A stretch of DNA of 64,000 nucleotides from Armillaria gallica (taxonomy: Eukaryota > Basidiomycota > Agaricomycetes > Agaricales > Physalacriaceae): positions 1,674,001-1,738,000 of the forward strand of contig JBANDB010000014.1 of the NCBI GenBank assembly GCA_037576215.1, read 5' to 3'. The position numbers and the translations under genes were made by a program. The notes under the pieces were generated by a model that was not told the origin of the DNA, did not search any database, and worked only from the letters and a program-made list of their open reading frames with translations. Shown piece after piece: positions 50,591 through 61,613 of the stretch; position 1 is the first letter of the stretch, and the number at the start of each line of letters is the position of its first letter.

Positions 50591-50630
50591 AGGATTTATA
50601 CAGGTACATATACAATTATCTACTTGTGGG

Positions 50631-51711
50631 TTAGTTGAACTCCCCTGCTCTGACGCGCTCTACCATGTGGTAACCTGCAGCAAAGTGTGACAGCTTAGCA
50701 TCAATAACGAAACCCTACAAAGAAATCAGCGTGAAGTGCAGGACCGGAATGTGCAATCTACCTTCTCGCTGTAGTCTAGGGATGGTGGTATAGTTAGTCC
50801 TGCGTAAGGGTAGCTGTAGTTAGCACTTGCCTTGAAGCTGCCGATTGAGTTTTTGCAACTCAACGACTCGCTTGACAATAAACTCGCCCGCTTCAAGGTT
50901 TGCCTCAGGATGCTCCATGGCATCCTCTAATGTGACATTCAGAACAACCAACTTCATGTTAGCATTGGTCATTCCTAGCAGCATCTTAGCGGGTAGTTGA
51001 CTCGACGAAACAGCGGCGTACCAGGATCGCTAACGATCACAGACGACGATTCAATGACCTTGTCGGCTTTGTATCCCTGCAAACAGTTTCAGCGATGAGA
51101 TAGCTAGCGCGAAAGATATAATCACTGTCTCCTCCTCTAGCTCCCGGATAGCAGCCGACTCTGGCGTCTCTCCTTCATCTATGAGCCCTGTAAATGGTGT
51201 CAGAAAAGCAAGGATCGGTACCAAGGGGCTTCTGGACACCTGCTGGCAACTCTTGAATGCAAGTTAGAAGTCACAGAATACGAACAAACTGATCACACAC
51301 CAATAATATGCGCGTCAACCGGCGGTCTATACTGCTCAATAACGACAGTCGACAGCGGAAACGCATTCGTCTTTGATCGTATAATGGCAAAGATGGCGAC
51401 GGCTGCAAGCTAGGTCTTCATTTACAGCCTCGACACCGAGAGAACGGGTATTTACCATCGATGCCCGTTGATTTGCGCGTTTTGCGTTCAGCACACTCCC
51501 AAAGCCGCTGCAGGTATCGTCAGATGAGAATATTGTAGCCAAATCAGCTGATCACATCCTTCCCAGTGGCATCCTGGTAGGTTAGCTTCTTCAGAGTGAT
51601 CCACCTACAACCAAGTCAGCCCATGAAAGGAGGGCCGACAACTGGAGAGACTGACTTTGCCTCTGAGGTTGGCAATTCCATCGAGGAAACGATTCTGGGT
51701 GTCTGTGACAT
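50631..51711 (-). CDS. YSA1: ADP-ribose pyrophosphatase (Nudix hydrolase, NUDT5/YSA1-like)
   Basis: It hydrolyses ADP-ribose and related ADP-sugars to AMP plus a sugar phosphate. The ATG at 51711 gives MSQTPRIVSSMELPTSEAK; an intron (splitting the Lys codon) joins WITLKKLTYQDATGKD, and a second joins RLWECAERKTRKSTGID. The substrate region VVIEQYRPPVDAHII is followed by the Nudix box GLIDEGETPESAAIRELEEE-TG (G-x5-E-x7-REL-x-EE-x-G complete), VSDPGMTNANMKLVVLNVTL, a C-terminal helix, and the end HMVERVRAGEFN. About seven introns; some exons are very short. The start codon is 109 bp from that of the polynucleotide kinase/phosphatase gene. Confidence 0.9.
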
Positions 51712-51820
51712 TGTTCTGCAGGATACAGGTGGTGGAGGGAATAATCTGAGCTGTGGTCGTAGGAATAATAGAGAGAAAGAGCGCATACACAGCCACCCAT
51801 ATTCTTAATTAATTACTCTC
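51712..51820. promoter_or_regulatory. Bidirectional promoter of Nudix and PNKP genes
   Basis: 109 bases separate the divergent start codons of an ADP-ribose pyrophosphatase and a DNA-end-repair enzyme. No specific site was recognised. Confidence 0.5.
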
Positions 51821-53588
51821 ATGCCGCCGTCGCCGTCATCGTCACTGCCGTCGTCCAAGAAACGCTCTGCACCCGACTCCGACGCTGGGAGCGCCAAAAA
51901 GGCTGCCAAAGGCGCGTTCGTCTTGCTGTCATTGTCCATCAGATCCTGACGAATGTTCAGTTCATCCGTTCTTCACCAAAGACAGGTCCTCCGACGCGTC
52001 GACGAGCTCGAAATCGGATTCTATGTTTCATTGGCTCAAGCCTCTCGGGTCTCGTGCGGCGTGTCTCCATGCAACCAACCTGGCACCGAAATGCCTCGCC
52101 AAGGTCGCGACGTTTGACCTGGACGGCACGCTCATCAAATCCAGCTTCGGCAAGGGTAGTAAACGGGAGAAGGGAAATCCGACGCATTTCGAATGGTGGA
52201 ATGCTACGGTACCTACGGCTTTGAAAAGATTGCACCAAGATGGGTAAGTATGTGTGCCTTAGCTCCAGATTCAGACCGCGCTGATTGAAGTACAAGCTTT
52301 TCTATCATAATAATATCCAACCAGGCTCTCAAAGGTGCTGCCCTCACGACCTGGAAGCAGAAAATACCGTCAATAGCTGCTGCCGTACGTGTCTCTCCTT
52401 CCCGTTAAGTCGGTCCCTGACCGTACTGTAGCTATCTGAAGTACCATTCCGAATGTTCGCTGCCACTGCCAAGGACGAGTACCGCAAGCCTATGCCTGGG
52501 ATGTGGAATGAGCTGAATGCAGTATTTGAGGCAGAAGGCGTGTCTATAGGTAGTGCCTCCTCCCTCTTGCTATGACCTTGTCCTCATGTCGCGGTCAGAC
52601 AAGGAAAGCTCTTTCTTTGTGGGCGATGCGGCCGGAAGAAAATGGAAAGGGTCACAAAAGGATTTTGCCTGTACTGATCGCAAGTGGGCGCTCAATGTTG
52701 GCCTTCCATTCCACACTCCGGAGGTAGATCAAACCCCATATTTTCTTTCCACAGCTGATCAAAGCACAGGAGTATTTCTTAGGACAACCAGTACATACCA
52801 ATTTTACCCTAGATGGATTTGACGTATCATCTCTACCTCTCTGTTGAGTAGTATCTCTCCTTGCCAAACTGCAACTGATACCCCTCTTGCAGTACCAACG
52901 GTAATACCGACATCCTCGCCAGTACTACCTGATCCTCCGCTGCAAGAACTTGTGCTGTTTGTAGGCTATCCATGTCTAGGCAAAACTTCCTTCTTCCATC
53001 AACACTTTGAACCCGCTGGATACATCCACACAAACCAAGATACTCTCGGATCTCGTCCGAAATGTGTCGCCGCAGTGAAAGCAGCTCTTGCAGAAGGGAA
53101 GAGTTGTGTAGTTGGTATGCCTTCCCCATCAACGTCACTCGAAACTCGTTTATGTGTTTTTCCATAGACAACACTAACCGTGATGCCAAGACAAGAAAAT
53201 ATTACATAGACATCGCAAAAGAAGCTCGAATACCAGTCAGGTAGGATTCTTTTCTTGCTTAAATGCGAATTCAGATTAATGTAGCCAAAGGTGCTTCTTA
53301 TTCGCTGGTTCAATAGAACTAGCCTGGCACAATAATCTATATCGTGCTTATAATCTCCCTCCGTCGGTGAAAGCTCGAGAAGTACGACGTTTCAATCATT
53401 TTGAGTTTCTTTTAATATTACCACAGAAGCCTCGGGATGCTCTTCCGTATTTTGCTCTCATTAGCTTTCGTGATAATTACGAAGCTCCTGAAAACGAAGA
53501 GGGCTTCACCGAAATCAAGACAGTTAACTGGCGTTTTGAAGGTACACAAGGAGAAGAGAGATACTGGAAGATGTGGCTACAAATTTAA
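51821..53588 (+). CDS. PNK1: Bifunctional polynucleotide 3'-phosphatase/5'-kinase
   Basis: It repairs DNA ends by removing 3'-phosphates and adding 5'-phosphates. The ATG at 51821 opens a Ser/Pro/Lys leader. Then come [18 protein letters not shown] and the HAD phosphatase signature [80 protein letters not shown] and [17 protein letters not shown]. The kinase part follows: [20 protein letters not shown] (Walker A as GYPCLGKT), [56 protein letters not shown], and the end WKMWLQI. About ten introns. Residue Cys in the P-loop replaces a usual Gly, but the G-x4-GK-T frame is intact. No FHA domain is seen, as in the fission yeast enzyme. A Val-His-Pro-Phe-Phe PIP-like start of the second exon is plausible. 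Confidence 0.92.
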
Positions 53589-53642
53589 TCTTAAGTATAA
53601 CTACCATTAGGCTTTTGTACAACGCCCATGTTTGTGGAGATG

Positions 53643-54804
53643 TTAACCATCTACGTAGGCCTCGCTGTCTGAATCCTTTTTCTTGTTCGACTTTTTCTTC
53701 GTCTCGCATTTAGCTTCCCATTGCTCACGAGACAAAAAGGTATGCTGGACAGCTGCGATGTTCAGTTCTTCGTCCATCGCCCTCTGACTCTCGTAACTAT
53801 TTTCCCAGCGAGTATAGTCGGCTCCTGTCATTGCAGCGTCATAGCCTATACACTGCGGACACTGCGCAGGCGTAAGTCCAATATCAGTAACCCCCAAATA
53901 GCGCTGACTTACAGGAGTATCAAACCTGTTTATTGGTGTTCGTCAGTCTCGATATCGATGTTCAGGGCGAGACATACCCGCATGAAGCAAACGCCTCAGG
54001 CCATCTTCCGCTGACTCCACCACATCCAGGACATATGGTTCGGGCTCCGCCACACTCGGTGCAATTGTCAAGAAAGAATTCTCGCAGCATGATGTGGTCG
54101 ACTCCTCCAAGCACAGCACCTGTCTCAAGCATCTTGTTGTAGCTGTGCGGCCCACTAATGTGAAGTCGGTCCTCGTTTGGGATGCGTTCCTCCAGCGTAG
54201 CGATGTACTTGTCCATGTACTCGGAACTGGGTTCAACGCCGTCGGAGGAAACGTGGATTTCATTCTCTTCGTCACTGCCCTGATTATACTCTGGGAATGT
54301 CACGTATAGGAGAATATCATCCCGAGCCTCCGTGAACTTGACTGAACAAACGTAAAAGGGCTCAGTCAGGGCGTGCTCGAGGTCCGCAGGCTCAACGACC
54401 CAAGTCTTGCTGACACGCTGCTTCATCGTCTGTGATCCCGGCGGGGCTACGACGTGATCACTATCGTCGTCATGGAAGTCGTTTTTGTCACCTTTAGCCA
54501 AGTCATCCGGATCGTCCGGGTAGGTAACGTGCTTTACGTGCTTTTCAACAAGCGTACGGGAGGGTGCAAGACAGAGTAATTGAGGATACGTAATTTTGAC
54601 TTTCCTGCTCGAGTGATTGAGACAGGTACGACCCTTGGCCTCATTAAGAGCATCGTGAACCGCGCTGAACCCGAAGCTGTTGGATAGCACTTTGCAGGCG
54701 CTTACGAAGCATAATCGCGACTTTGAAGGAAGCTTAGAAAGAATTCGCTGCTGAAGTTCGACAGGAAGTCGAAGTATTGCGGGAGACTCCATGTTATTTC
54801 TCAT
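53643..54804 (-). CDS. F-box protein with C-terminal zinc ribbon-like cysteines
   Basis: The ATG at 54804 gives MRNNMESPAILRLPVELQQR, ILSKLPSKSRLCFVSACKVL: an F-box-like segment. The body has an acidic linker, VVEPADLEHALTEPFYVCSV and HISGPHSYNKMLETGAVLGG. Near the end comes a CxxC...CxxC pair (NCTECGGARTICPGCGGVSG) followed, after two introns, by CPQCIGYDAAMTGADYTRWE and a Lys-rich tail ending EAYVDG. The Cys pairs could bind one or two zinc ions. The frame extends upstream only through GTG, so 54804 is chosen. It looks conserved among Agaricomycetes by style, but I cannot name a family or substrate. Confidence 0.7.
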
Positions 54805-55011
54805 GGCCGTTTGAGGAGATATAAGGAGTTTTAAAATTATTGACTCTTCCGAACCGCGTTCACGTGGTGAAGTGACTTGAACGAGACTCACTGTCAGACA
54901 GACTGAGACACAGGTATGTTCTGTTCCCGCTTAGCCAGACGTTTGCCTTCTATACTGTCCATAATCGATAATCCTCAGCCAGCTACATACAGGCAAACTC
55001 TGAAAAATACG

Positions 55012-55534
55012 ATGACATCAGCACAAGCCACTCAGAGGGTAAGCTCAGATTCCGCTGCCAGCGATGTACCCTATCCCAGCGATATGGCTCTCCAGCTCCA
55101 ACAGACGCTCAACACCACCGACATCCAGGAGGCTATCGATATCGTGACGAACCATATCAGGCAGAGAAAATATTATCAAACGTTAGGGCGGCGGGAGAAG
55201 CTCGAGGATGAGACGGGGGGAGAAAACAAAGACGACGTTGTTGAAACGGAACGTAGAACTTCGGAGTCGAAACAAAGCCAATGACGCGATAATAGCGGAG
55301 CTGGAGGCTCAGATCAGCAAGGACATCAAGGACATACACAATATCCGTATCCGTTATATACTAGACTGCGCCCATACGCGACTCGCGCTCTGGGTTGGCC
55401 TGATCAGCGCCCCTCCTCCAACCGCAGAGCAGGGAGCCAGCGTCTTCCGCAAATATCTTGAACGGTGGACTGACATTCAGAGCGACTGGCCGCAATGCGG
55501 GATCTCTTCTCCAAGTGTGACGATGATGCGGTGA
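55012..55534 (+). CDS. Hypothetical coiled-coil protein with an apparent one-base frameshift
   Basis: Unrecognised. From the ATG at 55012 the frame gives MTSAQATQRVSSDSAASDVP, YPSDMALQLQQTLNTTDIQE, AIDIVTNHIRQRKYYQTLGR and REKLEDE. A second frame then continues with TTLLKRNVELRSRNKANDAI and IAELEAQISKDIKDIHNIRI, clearly helical, and ends near 55534. The two join without a gap if the G run at 55215-55220 has five rather than six bases. An upstream in-frame ATG at 54916 would add an Arg/Leu/Ser-rich presequence-like segment (MFCSRLARRLPSILSI). The result is about 170-210 residues. It is divergent from the F-box/zinc gene. Confidence 0.5.
55215..55220. other. Apparent one-base insertion in G6 run
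   Basis: Removing one G joins two open frames into a continuous charged coiled coil. See the coiled-coil CDS. Confidence 0.55.
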
Positions 55535-55765
55535 GGAATATTTCGGAGAAGTTGCTCTACTTAGTCTGCTGTAATTGATAGCTGCCTTTGAAGCTTGATA
55601 GGCGGTGACAGGTGACCTATACTTCTCAATTATAAGTTTGATTCTGCCCGTTCATCTCGCGACCACCACCACCACCACTACTTCGAAGCCTCAGCTAAGT
55701 TACTGTTGCATTGATAAAGTGAAAAGAAATCATAAATTATTAACTATATCAAGGTGGAGATGAAA

Positions 55766-57590
55766 CTAGGACCGAACCCCTATGATGTTGGCCAATGTTT
55801 CTCTGTAGACGTCTGTTCTCAAGATGTCAGTGAGAGCTAGTCGTTGGACAGAGATGCCCTATACCTGTATGGTGTCTTAGTTTCCAGTACTCTCCAAGAA
55901 GCTCGTTTATCTCCAGTTGGCTGGCCCTTAGATGCTCGGCCATCTAAGTGCAAGGATCAGTAATAAGACTTCCGAGATGTTAATTGACTGACCTTTCTTT
56001 CCACCTCCTCAGCCTCTAACCGAAGCTGTTCCACCTGCTTGTCGTTATCTCGACGCTCGACAGCCATATCATTGATTTCTTTTTGAAGACGGTCGATGGT
56101 TCGTTGACTAGCAAGCTTCTTCTCCTCAGCATGTCGTTGAGAACGCTCGAGTTTTTCATGGGCATTGGAAAGCTGTTTTTCAACCCGCTACATTCCTGTG
56201 TTAGAGAACATTCTGAGAAAGGGCAGACGACCGAACCTCTCGTTTCAGCCTGAGTTCACTCAGCTCGATTTTCTTGCCTTCGAGATCGTCTCTGAGCCCG
56301 CCAAGTTCTTTGTGCGATTCTTGCAGCAAACGTTCTTCCTTCTCTACTGTTTGTAACTGTTCAATACACCCTCGAACATCCTGTGATTTCACGTAAGTAT
56401 CGGAATTCTGTATCAAGAGAATAGCTTGCCCTTTCGATATTGTGCAAAGCATTGAACTTCGCCTGCAGTTCCTTTGCTTTATTCTCCTGCATGGTAACGA
56501 TTTTCTTGTCCTCGTTGGCGCTTGTGCTCATAGTGCTGATTGTACGCTTAATACGTTCAGGTGATTGCACAACCCGTGACCGGGTGCGATTGACCGACTC
56601 CGATACGCTCTCTAATTCATCGTTAAGAGCTTCCTGTGCGATAATATTACGAAGAAATTTGTTGGAAATAGAAAGGGGGACTGACCCTCCGTTTCAAAAG
56701 CGCTGATTTTTCAGCTTTCAATTTTTCGAGTTCTTGAAGACCAATAGTCTGGATTTCTTTTGACGCTCGTAAGCGTCCCTTCAGTTCAAAGTTTTCAATC
56801 CGTAGTTGCTCGCAACGCGGTTCGTCCTCCGCCATCTTAGCTCTACGAAACACAATTAGTAGCATGAACAGGAGAGGGTTCGGGTAAAGTCTCACCGTAT
56901 CGTAGCCGTTTTCCGTTTAACGAGGGAAAGTTGCTCTGCAACTTTGTCTCTCTCGACAAGTATACCGTCGGAGCGTTCTCGAATTGCTTTTGCAAAGGGG
57001 TTGGAATCTTGCTCAGTGAATTTGACAAAGTTGATGAACGCCGAAAGAAGGCGAATGGTGCGCTCGCGCGTTGGCTTGTAGATATCAGACGAGGTAAAGT
57101 CATCCAATTTGGCAGCAGCAGCAAAACGAGCCCTGAATATCTTCGGTATGTTTCTTTCATGATTGTTAAAAACACCTACATATGTGTTAGCAAAATATTA
57201 TTCGTCAAAGTTTCGGTATACAAGTCCTTGAATCTGATGTCAGCGCCAGTTGGGTGAGGAGAGTGAATAGCCGTACCCTATCCTTTAAAAAGTCGGCATG
57301 AAATTTAAGTGATATCTCTGAGGAATGAAGGATATACCTTGTCTCTATCCTGGAGGGAGCTCAGCTCAGTGAATATTGGACTAGCAAGAACATGGACATA
57401 CCTTGTCCTCGTGAGCTGCCATAGATTCCTGTACCGCCTGGTGCAGAGTTTCACGAGAAATGCCCGTCACTTCTGCAAGACATGCGTAGGCAATGGTCTC
57501 GACCAGGTCGACTGAAGGATGGTTGATTTGCTCAAGACTAATTGTGAAGCCCCATGCACTGAGAGACTCGATTATTTCCGCCATGTCCAT
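55766..57590 (-). CDS. NUF2: Kinetochore protein Nuf2
   Basis: A subunit of the Ndc80 complex that couples kinetochores to microtubules. The ATG at 57590 gives MDMAEIIESLSAWGFTISLE and QINHPSVDLVETIAYACLAE, the CH-like head. After introns come DDFTSSDIYKPTRERTIRLL and SAFINFVKFTEQD, a strong Nuf2 signature, then long coiled coil (NFELKGRLRASKEIQTIGLQ, ALNDELESVSESVNRTRSR, KELQAKFNALHNIE, QLQTVEKEERLLQESHKELG). The end EINELLGEYWKLRHHTDVYR, ETLANIIGVRS, is typical. About ten introns. An ACGCGT site is 88-93 bp upstream of the ATG (57678). It is divergent from the RecQ gene. Confidence 0.94.
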
Positions 57591-58194
57591 CAGAGGAAAT
57601 ATTCCTGATTCTTTGTTCTTGGTGCCATATTGGAAGGAGCGCAGCCCTGGAGAGCAAATGGTGGTTGGGGTTCAAGTACGCGTTAGGCGTGATAGTCACA
57701 TCACGAGGAAGTAACAGTCACAATGACATCACGCGACAGCTGATTCTCACCGTTCGTTGGCAATGGAAGATGAATATTGGCCTAAAATACGGCACTAAGG
57801 TACTCCTGTCCTCATCCGTTCTGACCTGCTACTAGCGACGGGAAAGCCGACGGAATCTTCCGTTTAAAAACCGGATATTCCCATCACGTGAGTTGGTTCG
57901 GATGCACGGCTGTGCTAAATGAGTCACTCGATCTTTATTGCGACCGCGACCACGTCGCGTCTTATTTTTACCTCCGAATGCAGCATAGTGTCGAGGCGCG
58001 TCGTAGGGCTCAGATTCCTGTAACAGGAGAACCGAGCTGCTCTGCGCCTGTAAGAGTACGTGTTCTTTTGTACGACAGCGCGTCTTTTAACTCAACATCA
58101 CGCAGAGCGGCACAATTTTCAAGTCCGCCAAATTTTACTCAGGAACGGCAGCATTTTCATCAAGTACCCAATTTCATTTCGCTACCCATCCTGG
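57591..58194. promoter_or_regulatory. Divergent NUF2 / RecQ intergenic region with MCB-like site
   Basis: 604 bases without a convincing gene. ACGCGT occurs at 57678-57683 and TCACGCGA near 57730, resembling MluI cell-cycle boxes. Both flanking genes act in DNA replication or mitosis, so co-regulation by an MBF-like factor is plausible but not shown. Confidence 0.45.
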
Positions 58195-61100
58195 ATGCTG
58201 ACGAATAGCCACCCAGATGCCGCCGTGCCCTCCCAGCTGACAACAGCAAGCAGTGCCGGCAGTCGCCTCGCATCTCGTGTACGGCACACCGTGACAGTTG
58301 GACACGGCGCAGCTTCCAGCACTTCAAGAGCCAACTCTCCACGGAGAAAAGCAAAAGTATCCACAAGTGCAACTGACGAAATTCCATCCGCTGCAATTGA
58401 ATCAAACTTCAATGGTTCATATGCTCAGCTCCACTTGGTACCTATTTCAATTACGCGTATCCCGCGCGCGGCTTAGATTTGTCTTCCAGGTACCCCTCAA
58501 AACTCTTTCAGAGTTCCTGGAATACAGCCTTAAGCTAAAGCAAGAATATGATCGTATGACGAATAACACGGGGGACGTGTATCTCCTACATCAACTACGG
58601 TATGATTCTGGATCGATTCAATGATAATTTGAGACTTAACCCCTTCACGTAGGAAAACATTAGAATGTCGAATACAGGCAATCACTGATGAGATGCGTTC
58701 AAGGAAGACTTCTGGTAAAGCGCTCTGTCTTCTCTGAGTCTCTGCGCGTCTTAACAGCATTCTTGTCAGCTGTTTCTTCGAGTCGTGACCCTTTGTGGCT
58801 GGCTGAAATGACCGAGAAATTGCGCTCCATTTTCAAACTGAAAAGTTTTAGACAGGGCCAAGCCGAAGTCATATCTGCTGCTTTAGATGGTCGTGACATT
58901 GTGGCGCTTATGCCCACCGGCGGTGGCAAGTCCCTCTGCTATCAACTTCCTGCCGTATGTGTCAAAGGACGTACAAAGGGTGTTACTGTCGTAATATCGC
59001 CGTTACGCGCATTAATGCACGACCAGGTTGGTGACCTCCAGAAGAAAGGCGTCGATGCAATTTTGGCATGCCCAGGATCCCCAGAATATCGAGCGCGCTT
59101 ACAGGGCAGGAAACTACCCGCACTTGTCTATGTGACCCCCGAAATGCTGGAGAGGAACAGGCCACTTTCAAACATCCTTTCAACCTTGAATGACTCGCTA
59201 AGACTTGCCCGGTTTGTCATAGACGAAGCTCACTGTCTTCCGGGATGGGGAAAAGATTTTCGAAAAGATGTAAGCGCCGACTACTTATGCCTCATGAAGC
59301 CCCTCTCTGACAGAAATAGTACGACGCCTTGGGTACCCTCAAGGAGAGATTCCCGGGAGTTCCGCTCATGGCTCTTACTGCGTCAGCAACACCGTCCGCA
59401 ATACTCGACATTGTACAACGACTTCGTTTGTTCAAACACTTTCAATACAAACAGTCTTTCAACAGACCGAATCTGACATACAGTGTCTTACCGAAACCGA
59501 AGGGACACCGAAAAACTGTCGACAACATTGCAACATACATATCTTCGCTACACCCAGATCACTCCGGCGTGATATATTGTTTGACGAGGAAGACTACGGA
59601 GAAAGTAGCTGCGTATCTCCGAGAATCTGGTATCGGGGCAAAACACTATCATGCCGAACTCACATCGGCGGAGAAAACAAGAGTACAGAACGAGTGGAAG
59701 GCGGGGGAGTGCAAAGTCATCGTTTCTACCGTATGTCCTTCAGTTTATACCCTCGTTTATATTTGTATGATGTCTTATTATCAGACTGCTTTCGGTATGG
59801 GGATCGATAAAGCGGATGGTAAGTGAACGGTATAGTGAAGGCGTAAAGACTGACCATTTCTCATTATTGCCATCAACGTATAGTTCGATATGTCATTCAT
59901 TATGACCTTCCGCGGAACCTTGTAGGGTAAATGTTTTATGTAAACTGCAGCGAAGCCCTTCTCATCTTCTATTTTAGCCTTTATCAGGAGACAGGTCGGG
60001 GAGGCCGTGACGGTGATCCCGCGGATTGCATTCTATGTGAGTCATAATACTTAAATGAAATCCATCCTAACGAAAGTTCCAGATTATCGTTACGGTGATT
60101 TTACTCGTCTCATTTATATGATACGAAATCCTACCGATCCGGAGTCTACTACAAAGGAAACCCGAGAAGAACAAGAACGTGAAGCTTACCTGGTCATGCA
60201 ATATTGCGTCAACAGCATTGACTGCCGACGACAGCAAATCCTGTTCCATTTTGGAGAAGATATTGAAGCCTCACGATGTGATGCTCATTGTGACAACTGT
60301 CTCAGCAACGCTCCGGTGCTTGATCAAGATGTTACATTGGATGCTATCAACATCGTCAAAGTCGTCGCGATGCTCGCAGAAGGGGATGTGACCGTTGAGT
60401 ACTGTCGCGATGTTTTTCGAGGCAAGACCACTGCAACTGTTCGAGGACGTTCGCATCATATGAGCAGGCTTTTTGGACTTGGCCGACACCTTTCGCAGAC
60501 CCTGACAGAGCGCTTGTTTTCGTTACTCTTGTCTAAAGGAATCTTGGACCTTCGTTTTAGTTGCGACAATCCTGGACGGTGGCATATTACCTACATCAAG
60601 GTGCAGTGTGATTTGTGATTATCAAGAGTGCTTCTGTGCTTATCGCGCATTTCCAGCTTGGTCCCGCTGCTCAAAGTTTCTTACTCGCAAGTGAAGACAA
60701 GCAGAGAATATTTATGAAAGTCAGACAAGAGCAGAAGTCGCCTCAACTCAAAACAAGTAAACAAGCGGCTGCCAAACGCCTCAAGCCATTACGACGAAAG
60801 CATCAAGTCAGCGAGCCTGAATCTGAGGATGACCTCTACGTCGATGATCCTCTCCAAGACGAGAAAATCAGTTTCATAGAAGACCCAACGCCTGCCGAAA
60901 TCATCATAGAGCTCTCTGATACAGAAAGCGAGAACGACGGGCAAGAGGAAAACGCTCCGCCCGAATCCTTGTATTCCGAACTGCGCACGGAACGTCAACG
61001 GGTACGCAATTGAACCTTGTTCTATCATGTCGTCTCATTCACTTTATTCTATCATAGGCCATGCAGGACGCTGGTTTACGCAGAGAGAAGGACGTCTTGA

Positions 61101-61342
61101 ACGATGAGACTATACAGATGCTCAGCCTTGTTTGCCCTAGTGGTGAGTGGCGCGACATTATTTACTACTGCCGGTGCCGATGTGTTGACGGACCGCTAGA
61201 TTATCACGCCTTCCGGAAAGTACTCGCAACGGGTTCCCCCACTCAAGATATACAAAACAAATCTTTATATGTAAGCACGAAATGGGAAACCTTTGGCAAA
61301 CGATTCTTGAACATATGCATACGTTGGCGTCAATTCACCTGA
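58195..61342 (+). CDS. RecQ-family DNA helicase with RQC zinc motif and HRDC-like end
   Basis: An ATP-dependent 3'-5' DNA helicase for recombination and fork repair. The ATG at 58195 opens a Ser/Arg-rich leader; three introns lead to TEKLRSIFKLKSFRQGQAEV (motif 0). Then LDGRDIVALMPTGGGKSLCY (motif I), VVISPLRALMHDQVGDLQ, FVIDEAHCLPGWGKDF (motif II DEAH), LTASATPSAILDIV, RPNLTYSVLPKP, GVIYCLTRKTTEKVAAYLRE, TAFGMGIDKADVRYVIHYDL, then YQETGRGGRDGDPADC (motif VI). The RQC zinc ligands are CRRQQILFHFGED and CDAHCDNC. A winged-helix part and an acidic linker follow, and a divergent HRDC-like end (LYSELRTERQRAMQDAG, LNDETIQMLSLVCPS, WETFGKRFLNIC). About nine introns. The leader is much shorter than in Sgs1/BLM. 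Confidence 0.93.
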
Positions 61343-61613
61343 AAAAACTTGACACTGAAATGCCTATAATTATCATCAGTTCATTTATTCAGTTCATTAG
61401 TTTTATTCTTACGATACCACAACATTGTCGTCGTTTATTATATCCTGTAGACTGTAATTTCAACTACCTTCCAACGTAGAAGCATATTCACTATCTCGTC
61501 CTTTCAAATTTGAATGTGCAGTTCTGTCTTGAGACGAAAGGCCTAAAGAAAACTGAAGCGAAGAAGAGGAATAAAAAAGAAAAGCGAAAGGCGTTAGAAT
61601 AACGGTCAAGGCC
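61343..61613. other. Short convergent 3' flank of RecQ and ING-like genes
   Basis: About 270 bases, AT-rich, holding 3' ends of both genes. Nothing else is seen. Confidence 0.4.

Noticed and set aside
54805..54891. N-terminal extension of the F-box/zinc protein
   Set aside because: The longer frame begins with GTG; the first ATG is at 54804.
55661..55682. Short accaccacc repeat
   Set aside because: Only a few units between genes; no evidence for a functional or expanded repeat.
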